Source: Symbiodinium natans
Lineage: Eukaryota; Sar; Dinophyceae; Suessiales; Symbiodiniaceae
Direction: 5' to 3'
DNA length: 64,000 nt
Assembly (NCBI GenBank): GCA_905221605.1
Contig: CAJNDS010002851.1
Coordinates: forward strand, 196,889-260,888
The translations under genes and the position numbers were made by a program. Positions 58,601 to 64,000 of this stretch are shown piece after piece (position 1 is the first letter of the stretch; each line of letters begins with the position of its first letter). The notes beneath the pieces were generated by a model that had not been told where the DNA came from, did not search any database, and was given only the letters and a program-made list of their open reading frames with translations.

Positions 58601-61600
58601 CATCTGCTGCCACCGCCCAGAGAGGCCCTGCTCCGTGAGGATCACAGCCACCCCCTGGTCCTCGCTTCGCCGCTTCAGTGAAGAAACTGCAATCCTCTAA
58701 CCGTGTCGAACCCCTGCTTAGGTCTGTGAAACATAAGAAGCTAGGGCAAAGATAGATAGATAGAAAGTAGATAGTAGATAGTAGATAGAAGATAGACAGG
58801 CTGCAGGCACATAGAGAGATCGAAAAATGCAGATCTGCACTTTCTATTTCTTGTGACTTCCAGGATGTTCAAAACACCAATAAGCCATGGTGACGCTCAA
58901 GCTGTCCACCAAAATCCTAACCCCTAAACCCTAAACCCTAAACCCTAAACCCTAAACCCTAAACCCTAAACCCTAAACCCAAAACCCAGGCTGGAATCCC
59001 TGCAGGCATCAACCCCACGCTGCTGAACTGCCTTTCGAGAATGCCCTGCAGACCCTTGAAACCAAGCCCTCAATCCTTGCCAAAGCACTGCTACAGCCCT
59101 AACCCCCAAACCCTAAACCCTACACCCTAAACCCTAAACCCTAAACCCCCCCCTAAACCCTAAACCCTACACCCCTCCCCAAGCCCCAAGAAGTGCCAAG
59201 CTCAGTGTCATCGAACTGGGGTCGCCCAGCCCGGCCCATGATCTGCAACATCTCCAACTCGTCGTACTCCTCCCAGCCGCCCTCTTTGTACCTGGACGTC
59301 TAGGTTTGGGTTTAGGGTTTAGGGTTTAGGGTTTAGGGTTTAGGGTTTAGGGTTTAGGGTTTTGGGTTTAGGGTTTTGGGTTTTGGGTTTAGGGGATGAG
59401 GAGTGTAGGGAGTAGGGTTTACGGCTTGGGGTTTAGGAGTCAGGGTTGAGGTCGTATCGGAAGCCTTGGGCCTGGGGACCTTGGTCAGGGAATCGGGTTC
59501 TCAGAGTTGTAAACCTGATCTGAAAACCTTGAACCCAAGCCAGGTTGATGTCAAGGAATCTACACCAAGCTACCAGAAAAAACATACTAAGTACTACATG
59601 ACATATCATGTACCCTTATTACGCCACCGTGATTTTTGACAACGTGCCGCAGAAGCACCACAGCATAACCTGACTTGAACTCCGAGGCACGCCGTGGTTC
59701 CTTTCACGACGACCAGCCGCGCGGGAAGGTTCACGCCCAGTGCTAGTGTCTGCGTGCAGAACAGCACCTGGTCCAGGACAGAAAATATACGGGCCTTAAT
59801 AATTAGAATAGGGTTTTGGGGTTATTCTAGTAACATATTTCAGTATAGCTACAAAGGGATCATAAAGGATTACTATGAGTAAGTATTCTGACCGCCTATG
59901 TTGCCTCTTTGCAACACCTTAATGGGGTGGTTCAGGAATTTGGCTTTAGGGAGGGGCATATACCGAATGACCCCACCCTACACCCTACACCCTAAACCCT
60001 AAACCCTAAACCCTAAACCCTAAACCCTAAACCCTACCCTAAACCCTAAACCCTAAACCCTAAACCCTAAACCCCAAACCCTAAACCCCAAACCTAAACC
60101 CCAAACCCCAAACCCCAAACCCTAAACCCTAAACCCTAAACCCTAAACCCTACCCCCCCGGCCCGAAATCCCTCCGCCTGAACAGCACCTTGAAGGAAGA
60201 GTCCCTCCACCAGGTGCCGGTCTTGAGCCTCGGATCTGGGGTTAACAGGTTAAGGGTCTCGGGTTTAAGGTTTTAGGGTTTCAGGTTTAGGGGTTTAGGG
60301 TTTCAGGATTTAGGGTTTTGGGGTTAACAGGTTGGGGTTCCGGGTTTAGGGGATTAAACAATTTGGAGGGCTTGAGGGTTTAAGGGTTTAAGGGTTTTAG
60401 GGTTTACGGATTTAGGGTTAGGGGTTCAGGGTTTAGGGGTTTAGGGTTTTAAGGGTTTAGGGTTTTAGGGATTGAGGGTTTGAGCCTGGGATTTGGGGAT
60501 GACGTGGCGTGTAGGATTTGTTGATTGGGGTTCAAATCTTTGCGTGGCTCTTGTCATATGCCCTACGCCTACGCAGAAATGATGATCAAAGGACTCTTCA
60601 AAGAACGAGGAAGGCACTCATTCCCAAACCCCAAAACCCAAAGCTTCTCTCAACCCCACGAGACCCCCCAAAAACCAACCCTGATCCCCACAAGCCCTAT
60701 AAGCCCTCAACCCCAAAAGCGGAGAACCCTGAACCCCAAAAAACTTAAACCCAAAAAACTCAAACCCTGAACGCCAAAATCATAGCCGAAACCTCAACCC
60801 CCCCCCCCAAAAAAAAAAACATAATAAATATACATACTTAATATATATATATATATAGATATAAATAAACAAAACAAAACAAAACACATCGCAAAAGGGG
60901 AGCATTCAGGCCCGAGTGGTGGAAGGCCAGCCCGTGAGGCAGAAGACCCCGGAGAGCGGCATCCGAAGCCGCGGGCGCCTTCTCGCAACGGGCTTGAGGG
61001 CTTCCAGGATAACCTTGGGGCCCCTTATACATACACACATATACATATACAAATACAAATACATATAATAAATAAATAAATATACACATACTCATATTCG
61101 TGACTATATATGTAGATATATAGTTTTCCTGCATGCATATTTGTGTAAGGTTCGGGGTTGTCAGATTACGATCACCACTATTTGAACCCCTAAACCCATA
61201 GTCCTCCGAGCTCTGTGCCCAACTGGCCGCCTTCTGCTCCAGCCACGCGCATGCGCTGGGCGTCGACAGCCAGGCGCCCCCGCCGCGGAGGCTGGCCGCG
61301 GCTGTCTCGCAAGCCCTGGATTCGGGTGGGTCAGGTTGGGCTTAGGGCTTAGGGTTTAGGGTTTTGGGTTTAGGGCTTAGGGTTTAGGGTTTAGGGTTTA
61401 GGGGTACGGTACTATTGATGCTGGAATGAGGTGCCGAAAGCACCCATGTAGCACGGTTTCTGGCCAGAATGCTACAGAAGCCTTTGACCTACATAAGCCT
61501 AAGCCCTAGACCCCCAATTTTTTGAGAGACTGGGCCTCTTGGTCACGCAGAAGACCAGGGTCGCCTTGCCCTCGGAGTACCTCTGCTGGCTCCATTTGCT

Positions 61601-62733
61601 GTAGACCATGATGAACACAGCATGTCAAGGGTTTGGGGTTTAGGGTTTAGGGTTTAGGGTTTAGGGTTTTGGGTTCAGGGTTCAGGGTTCAGGGTTCACG
61701 GTCAGCCATGGGTTTTAGATGGGTTTTAGATGGGAGATTCCCAACAAAATACAAGGGACACCCTCTGTAGCCGCAAATATGGCAGAAGTCACCCCTTGCA
61801 GAATCCCTCAAAAGAAGAGGCGATCGACCCCACGCCAACAAAGATGCCGCTATAAGCCCTAAACCCTAAACCCTAAACCCTAAACCCTAAACCCTAAACC
61901 CTAAACCCTAAACCCTAAACCCTAACCCTAAACCCTAAGATTCCGAAGCAGGCTTGAGGTGCTGGTGGAGGATGTGTGGCAGCTCGCGGTTCAAGGACTC
62001 TTGGAACATGAACCTGCTTCGGGGTTTAGGGTTTAGGGTTTAGGGTTCAGGGTTTAGGGTTTAGGGTTTAGGGTTTAGGGTTTAGGGTTTAGGGTTTAGG
62101 GCTTTGGGTTTAGGATTAGGGTTCAGGGGTTTCGGTGGTTGTATGGGGCTTCAGGAGTTTAGGGGATTTTAGGGGTTTAGGGTTTAGGGCTGCTATGGGG
62201 TTTGAGGGGTTTCAGGGTTAGGGGTTTAAGATTTAGGGGTTTAGGGTTTAGGGCTGTTACGGGGTTTTAGGGTTTCTGGGGTTAGGGGTTGAAAAGTTTA
62301 GGGGTTTGGGGGGAGCTTAGGGCCACTATGTGCCATTATGGAGTTTTAGGGGTTTCAGAGGGGCTAGGGGCTAGGGGTTGAAGGAGTTTAGGGGTTTGGG
62401 GGAGTTTGGGGCCATTGTAGGGTTTGAGGGGTTTCAGGGGTTCGAGGTTTAAGGAGCTTAGGGGTCTTTGGGGGGAGTTTAGGGCTAACTTGCGGGTTGC
62501 AAGATTTCGGTCCTGTGGGCTTTGGAATTTGTTTTCCTTGGGGTTTGGAGGTTGTAGGGTTGGGGAATTGGGGTTTGGGACTTTGGGGTTGAAGCATGCA
62601 TGGGGGGATTTAGGGTTGAGGGTTTGGTTTAGGGTTTAGGGTTTAGGGTTTAGGGTTTAGGGTTTAGGGTTTAGGGTTTAGGGTTTAGGGTTTAGGGTTT
62701 AGGGTTTAGGGTTTAGGGTTTAGGGTTTAGGGT

Positions 62734-62793
<60 letters not shown>

Positions 62794-63372
62794 GGTTTAG
62801 GGAAAGGGAAAATGAGTCTGCGGTAAGACTGTTGAGCTGGGGGGAGGCGGTTTTGAGTTGTCGAGTTTATTTAGGCTTTGGAGTCAGGGCTTTTTGGGCT
62901 TGGGGTTCGTTTCAAGGTTGTCGGGGGGTCGCCCGCCACCTGGAAGTCGCCTCAACCCCTAAACCCTGCACCCTAAACCCTGAACCCTAAAAAATCTAAA
63001 CCCTAAACCCTCATCCAGCCATTCAAAGTCACGAAGCACCTGTGAGAACCCCCCCCCCCCCCACTTCCAAGCCAAGGAGCTCGTTCTTGCCGCCCCTGAA
63101 GCTTTGCACATGCACCTTGCGGTTTAGGGTTTAGGGTTCAGGGTTTAGGGCTTAGGGTGTGAGCAGTCCCCCCCCCAGTACACCGAAAAGCAGCTATAGA
63201 AATCTCCCCCCTGAACCCTAAACCGTATACCCTAACCTCCCTAAACCCTAAACCCTAAACCCTAAACCCTAAACCCCTTAAGCTTCGAAAGCCCCCCCAC
63301 CTGGAGAGGACAGGGCCGGTGCTCCCTGCCGAAAGCCTGGCAAAGGCCGGGGAACCCTGAGGTCGTCCAAGG
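49429..63372 (-). CDS. HFM1: HFM1/MER3-like meiotic DNA helicase, multi-exon, 5' end outside window
   Basis: Ski2-like SF2 helicase; HFM1/MER3 acts in the nucleus in meiotic crossover formation (family knowledge). About 27 short minus-strand exons, some 2.0 kb of coding sequence (about 670 residues), are spread over 14 kb. In order they show: the linker after motif III (FGREHRPCPLQ); GKATLVFCVTKR (motif IV); GLAFHHSGL; DRHLVEGLF; TLALGVNLPARLVVVKG (motif V); LQIMGRAGRPQFDD (motif VI); the AVILTEQ strand; the winged-helix part; and a Sec63-like part ending in a helix-hairpin-helix (IGDKFAATLHQHGLASFQGL). Walker A and the DEVH box would lie beyond 64000, so catalytic competence cannot be judged. 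The best match is HFM1/MER3: one helicase cassette, an EYDELEMLQ-type lead into motif VI, and an R(E)xRP linker. ASCC3 or BRR2 are less likely, since no second cassette follows. Junction phases agree except 58083/57829 and the stretch 56023-55391. The 3' end and stop were not identified. Confidence 0.88.
49674..49795 (-). CDS. probable C-terminal exon of the HFM1-like gene
   Basis: 40 codons, basic (RRNADAGAPRAAPKRKVAAP, ending KCTGQ). Acceptor gcagag|GC, donor CAG|GTTGGG. Phase continues from 50020. The C-terminal tail of HFM1 proteins is poorly conserved, so assignment rests on phase and order. Confidence 0.65.
50020..50088 (-). CDS. HFM1: HFM1-like exon
   Basis: Reads LVARVIYEDVVGLDELQALG then DS. 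The F/Y-E-D-x-VGLD block is the last recognisable family landmark. Canonical donor TCTC|GTTTGG. Confidence 0.72.
50694..50792. mobile_element. MITE-like element, ACTTGGAACCCT family
   Basis: Second copy of the family at 11820 and 57673. Confidence 0.7.
50853..50928 (-). CDS. HFM1: HFM1-like exon
   Basis: Reads LLKHLRFPSRQPPQGVSVTL then QAASG. Acceptor gccag|CTC; GC donor (GGCT|GCTTGG) gives the phase of the next exon. Confidence 0.65.
51313..51357 (-). CDS. HFM1: HFM1-like exon
   Basis: Reads GGGGTVYIQLASSAQ. Phase 0 exit at a GA donor (CAA|GATGCC). An alternative GT donor at 51293 would extend it by DAMRQT but breaks the phase of the next exon. Confidence 0.65.
51716..51798 (-). CDS. HFM1: HFM1-like exon
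   Basis: Reads QSRVSGADLQAKLRSIPRIG then LRLTLAR: the helix and L-x-x-xP strand after the helix-hairpin-helix. GA donor (GCCAGG|GATTAG) gives phase 0. Confidence 0.78.
52152..52241 (-). CDS. HFM1: HFM1-like exon: helix-hairpin-helix
   Basis: Reads IGDKFAATLHQHGLASFQGL then CNADPQQID: a helix-hairpin-helix DNA-binding unit followed by the DPxxIE-type turn. GC donor (GACC|GCTCC). Confidence 0.88.
52887..52913 (-). CDS. HFM1: HFM1-like exon, only 27 nt
   Basis: Acceptor tgag|GC, donor GACC|GTTGAC; reads LRAQLWED. The LW-(E/D) pair is a family landmark. It lies 1.58 kb from the preceding exon and 0.65 kb from the next. Confidence 0.75.
53095..54370. other. HFM1 intron without clear exons
   Basis: Part of the intron between 52913 and 54494. 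Contains a 104-codon plus-strand frame (53548-53862), free of repeats, basic and without splice or family support, and a C17 run at about 53970. Confidence 0.5.
54372..54487. mobile_element. MITE-like element, TTGGGATGTTCTCCC family
   Basis: Second copy: TTGGGATGTTCTCCCTTA ... TAAAGGAGACCATCCCAA, with inner ACTAACAGTCCT / AGGGACTGTTAGC. Lies 6 bp from the HFM1-like exon at 54494. Confidence 0.82.
54494..54578 (-). CDS. HFM1: HFM1-like exon: Sec63-like helix
   Basis: Reads VLRRAEPLLHVAAEYFEAQG then QGAKLLLA. GA donor (GCCG|GATTG) joins to the next exon as LLLA-G-LRAQLWED. Confidence 0.83.
55022..55280. repeat. degenerate CCCTATAAA/CCTATGAA repeat
   Basis: Loose ACCCTATAAACCCTGTAA words for about 250 bp; the Lys/Pro/Tyr frame on the plus strand is an artefact. 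Confidence 0.75.
55305..55391 (-). CDS. HFM1: HFM1-like exon: Sec63-like region
   Basis: 29 codons, VMILIMLTLADSPRQELAWD then LKAQQSQAP, matching the hydrophobic strand and helix of the Sec63-like domain. GC donor (GCGCCG|GCCCTG) gives phase 0. A dispersed 92-bp element abuts its 5' side (55401-55492). Confidence 0.82.
55401..55492. mobile_element. MITE-like element, TACCCAAAGGCTCC family
   Basis: Third copy, 92 bp, ends ACCCAAAGGCTCCAATGTAG and CTACATAGGAGCCTTTGGGT; it abuts the 5' side of the HFM1-like exon 55305-55391. Confidence 0.9.
55999..56023 (-). CDS. HFM1: possible 25-nt HFM1-like exon
   Basis: GATTTAG|GCGCCC...AATCT|GTAAAC reads SALARRLNL and takes the right phase from the upstream exon. 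The phase to 55391 closes only if a 16-nt micro-exon (55722-55737, LLASFG, GC donor) is also used. Speculative. Confidence 0.4.
56494..56574 (-). CDS. HFM1: HFM1-like exon
   Basis: Reads ARFRPRQGERTQLRALAKRH then TVRWGPR, which matches the basic R-x-x-E-x-x-x-L stretch at the start of the Sec63-like part. Acceptor gcacag|CC, donor AGGA|GTTTTT. Confidence 0.78.
57060..57129 (-). CDS. HFM1: HFM1-like exon
   Basis: Reads DLLWLLASTDDFEEPGPLRR then LHF. Acceptor gccag|GAC, canonical donor TTTTG|GTATTT. CCCTAAA array on the left, TTTAGGG array on the right. Confidence 0.82.
57548..57646 (-). CDS. HFM1: HFM1-like exon
   Basis: 33 complete codons, from ATPLGGTLCRSGVRVSTLHQ to QDMKER. The donor is AGG|GTTTAG: the first intron bases are already the telomere-type repeat. 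Confidence 0.8.
57673..57766. mobile_element. MITE-like element, ACTTGGAACCCT family
   Basis: Third copy; its right end touches the HFM1-like exon 57761-57829. Confidence 0.75.
57761..57829 (-). CDS. HFM1: HFM1-like exon
   Basis: Reads LLARAEEEKMRAAGLISQNL then QLR, a helix with a GLI turn. GA donor (CAGG|GACACT) gives phase 0. A dispersed 94-bp element (57673-57766) touches its 3' edge. Confidence 0.75.
57905..58065. repeat. CCTCTTAAACCCAAGTAAGGGAAAATAT repeat cluster
   Basis: Three tandem variants of a 45-55 bp unit (CTCTTAAAACCCAAGTAAGG, then GAAAATAT). A further copy lies at 58232-58312 and looser ones at 39128-39185 and 25020-25090. Confidence 0.75.
58083..58200 (-). CDS. HFM1: HFM1-like exon: winged helix
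   Basis: Reads VVGGSIHNHQSLCTWLSGTF then LAVRSSRDPQRYSTACP; the W-x-x-x-x-F-x-x-VR-x-x-x-x-P-x-x-Y pattern matches the family. The donor is either GT at 58082 or a GC upstream; the GT version does not match the phase of the next exon. Confidence 0.8.
58385..58449 (-). CDS. HFM1: HFM1-like exon: start of winged helix
   Basis: Reads GRPLESKLPERLTEALLCEA then GA, the VES-x-L-x-x-x-L-x-E-x-L pattern that opens the winged-helix domain. The exact donor (GC) is uncertain by 3 nt. Confidence 0.8.
58466..58588 (-). repeat. interstitial CCCTAAA array
   Basis: About 17 units, 6 bp from the HFM1-like exon ending at 58594. Confidence 0.96.
58594..58672 (-). CDS. HFM1: HFM1-like exon after motif VI
   Basis: Reads RRSEDQGVAVILTEQGLSGR then WQQMLE; G-x-AVILT is the strand after motif VI. 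Donor GAAG|GCCTTTTAGGG (GC), with a TTTAGGG-type run directly behind it. Confidence 0.88.
59204..59291 (-). CDS. HFM1: HFM1-like exon: helicase motif VI
   Basis: Reads YKEGGWEEYDELEMLQIMG then RAGRPQFDDT. Q-x-x-GRAGRPQ is motif VI with both arginines present. Acceptor gtccag|GTAC; phase 0 exit uses a GA donor (GACACT|GAGCTT). Confidence 0.95.
59691..59767 (-). CDS. HFM1: HFM1-like exon: helicase motif V
   Basis: Reads VLFCTQTLALGVNLPARLVV then VKGTT. T-x-LAxGVNLPA is motif V. Acceptor accag|GTG, canonical donor GGC|GTGCC. Confidence 0.93.
59792..59904. mobile_element. MITE-like element, GAATAGGGTTTTGGGG family
   Basis: Third copy of the family at 6314 and 43032, 25 bp upstream of the HFM1-like motif V exon. 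Confidence 0.78.
59985..60152 (-). repeat. interstitial CCCTAAA array
   Basis: About 23 units with CCCCAAA variants, just 3' (transcript sense) of the HFM1-like exon 60178-60235. Confidence 0.95.
60178..60235 (-). CDS. HFM1: HFM1-like exon with DRHLVEGLF
   Basis: Reads SEAQDRHLVEGLFLQGAVQ; the DRxxVExxF helix follows the HHAG block in the family. Acceptor ccag|ATCC, donor CAG|GCGGAG (GC). CCCTAAA-rich to the left. Confidence 0.85.
60908..60992 (-). CDS. HFM1: HFM1-like exon with GLAFHHSGL
   Basis: Reads RCEKAPAASDAALRGLL then PHGLAFHHSGL, the conserved A(Y/F)HHAG block of Ski2-like helicases. GA donor (GGCCT|GAATGC) joins as HHSGL-SEAQDR. Flanked by AT-rich simple sequence, not telomeric arrays. 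Confidence 0.88.
61212..61315 (-). CDS. HFM1: HFM1-like exon after motif IV
   Basis: Starts ccag|GGCTTG; reads ACETAAASLRGGGAWLS, then a Trp/Ala-rich helix ending SWAQ. The phase fits the next exon with a GC donor (CACAGA|GCTCGG). Confidence 0.72.
61536..61582 (-). CDS. HFM1: HFM1-like exon: helicase motif IV
   Basis: Reads RYSEGKATLVFCVTK plus a split Arg. LVFCxTK is the motif IV signature of Ski2-like helicases. GC donor (AAGAG|GCCCAG) restores the phase with the next exon as TKR-ACETAAASL. Confidence 0.88.
61854..61938 (-). repeat. interstitial CCCTAAA array
   Basis: About 12 units, 6 bp from the HFM1-like exon at 61944. Confidence 0.96.
61944..62013 (-). CDS. HFM1: HFM1-like exon
   Basis: Reads FMFQESLNRELPHILHQHLK then PAS. 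Acceptor gcag|G. Phase 0 exit requires a GA donor (TTCG|GAATCT). Directly bracketed by CCCTAAA (left) and TTTAGGG (right). Confidence 0.8.
62028..62110 (+). repeat. interstitial TTTAGGG array
   Basis: About 11 units, 15 bp from the same exon on the other side: a clean example of the bracketed layout. Confidence 0.96.
62631..62800 (+). repeat. TTTAGGG array switching to TTGAGGG
   Basis: About 14 TTTAGGG units followed without interruption by about 10 TTGAGGG units. Confidence 0.96.
63081..63115 (-). CDS. HFM1: HFM1-like exon, 35 nt
   Basis: Reads VHVQSFRGGKNE. The frame joins the next exon as KNE-FMFQESL only if the donor is GC (AACGA|GCTCC). A GT lies further on at 63064 but breaks the phase. 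Confidence 0.75.
63301..63372 (-). CDS. HFM1: HFM1-like exon: linker before motif IV
   Basis: Reads ...CQAFGREHRPCPLQ after ctcag, donor CAG|GTGGGG at 63300. FG-x-E-x-RP-x-x-LQ is the conserved linker between the two RecA domains. CCCTAAA array to the left, TTTAGGG array to the right. Confidence 0.8.
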
Positions 63373-63423
63373 CTGAGGGTTTAGGGTTTAGGGTTTAGGG
63401 TTTAGGGCTTGAGGTTTAGAATT

Positions 63424-63481
63424 TAGGGTTTAGGGTTTAGGGTTTAGGGTTTAGGGTTTAGGGTTTAGGGTTTAGGGTTTA
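63424..63481 (+). repeat. interstitial TTTAGGG array
   Basis: About 8 units; directly followed by a short CCCTAA patch, giving a local inverted pair. Confidence 0.93.
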
Positions 63482-64000
63482 CCCTAAGCCCGAAACCCTA
63501 AACTGCAAGTGCAGGGCTTTTCGGTCTGTTTTCGGCTTCAGGACGTGTTCTGAGGGCTTCTAATCTTAGAGTTCAGGACTCCCTTCTGGTATAGGTTTCA
63601 GGGCTGTTGAAGTTTTGCAGGGCTTCTGGGTTTCAGGCTTCTTGAGGGGCGTTCGGGCTGGCGTTGCCTGTGGGCTCTTTAGTCGGGTTGAAGGGTTCGC
63701 GAGAATGGGAATTTGTTTTGTTCAGGGCTAGGGTTCGGTTTAAGGCGATTCAGGGTATTTCGGCTAGGGGCTTGCAAGACCAGGTACATCCGCAGTTCGA
63801 CTGTTTTGGAAAAGCCCAACCCATTGACCCCCCAAACCCTAACCCGAGACCATCAACCTGCTGACATTCGAGGCTGACACTCAGGAGGGCGCTATGGGCA
63901 TGTGTGTGCATCGTGTGAGAGTTCAGGTGGTGCTGCAGCAGGGCTACTGGAGTCACAAACCCTTCTAGGGGAAGAAATAATGATCACTTCTCTAAGATCT

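Noticed and set aside
58985..59077. Possible helicase exon reading FKGLQGILERQFSSV
   Set aside because: It falls between exons 59204 and 58672, which join in phase and in family order without it.
60838..61134. 98-codon minus-strand frame read as one protein
   Set aside because: Only its middle (60908-60992) is an exon; the ends are A/T-rich simple sequence.
62631..62800. True chromosome end
   Set aside because: TTTAGGG arrays occur in both orientations throughout the window and gene sequence continues on both sides.

Overview
This window looks like nuclear DNA of a dinoflagellate. (1) Every exon that can be read is on the minus strand, over about 63 kb. (2) Exons are tiny (about 25-120 nt) and almost all begin after AG|G. 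(3) Many junctions keep the frame only with GC or GA donors beside GT donors, a known dinoflagellate trait. (4) TTTAGGG/CCCTAAA runs, the plant- and dinoflagellate-type telomere repeat, are scattered throughout, but inside introns. (5) One exon encodes a signal peptide followed by a Thr/Ser/Ala tandem repeat. No species is assigned. Nothing here is prokaryotic or organellar, and no rRNA, tRNA or CRISPR array was seen.

Layout from right to left, the direction of transcription. 63.4 to 49.4 kb holds most of a Ski2-like superfamily 2 DNA helicase of the HFM1/MER3 type. It is cut into about 27 exons and its 5' end lies beyond the window. The exons give, in correct order, the second RecA-like domain (motifs IV, V, VI), the winged-helix region and the Sec63/helix-hairpin-helix region. 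Most junctions agree in phase. 49.1 to 45.7 kb has a few more minus-strand exons of unknown gene. 45.1 to 43.9 kb is one uninterrupted reading frame of 390 codons with a Gly/Ala-rich hydrophobic C-terminal third; I do not recognise it. 43.0 to 13.6 kb carries about 25 short exons, many coiled-coil or Gln-rich, from one or more unrecognised genes; the last ends in TAA at 13585. 12.9 kb downwards is a head-to-tail neighbour that starts with a signal peptide and an (STTAS)n repeat. Further minus-strand exons run down to 0.9 kb.

The most unusual structure is in the introns. On the plus strand exons tend to be bracketed by CCCTAAA runs on the left and TTTAGGG runs on the right. In the sense of the minus-strand transcript, many introns therefore open with (U)UUAGGG repeats and close with CCCUAAA repeats, so their two ends are complementary and could pair. 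In several cases the repeat itself supplies the GT of the donor. The introns also hold at least seven families of about 90-150 bp palindromic, MITE-like elements, each present two to five times, plus large simple repeats and many homopolymeric G or C runs.

Exon boundaries were inferred by eye from reading frame, family pattern and splice dinucleotides. Where a junction did not resolve, this is stated.
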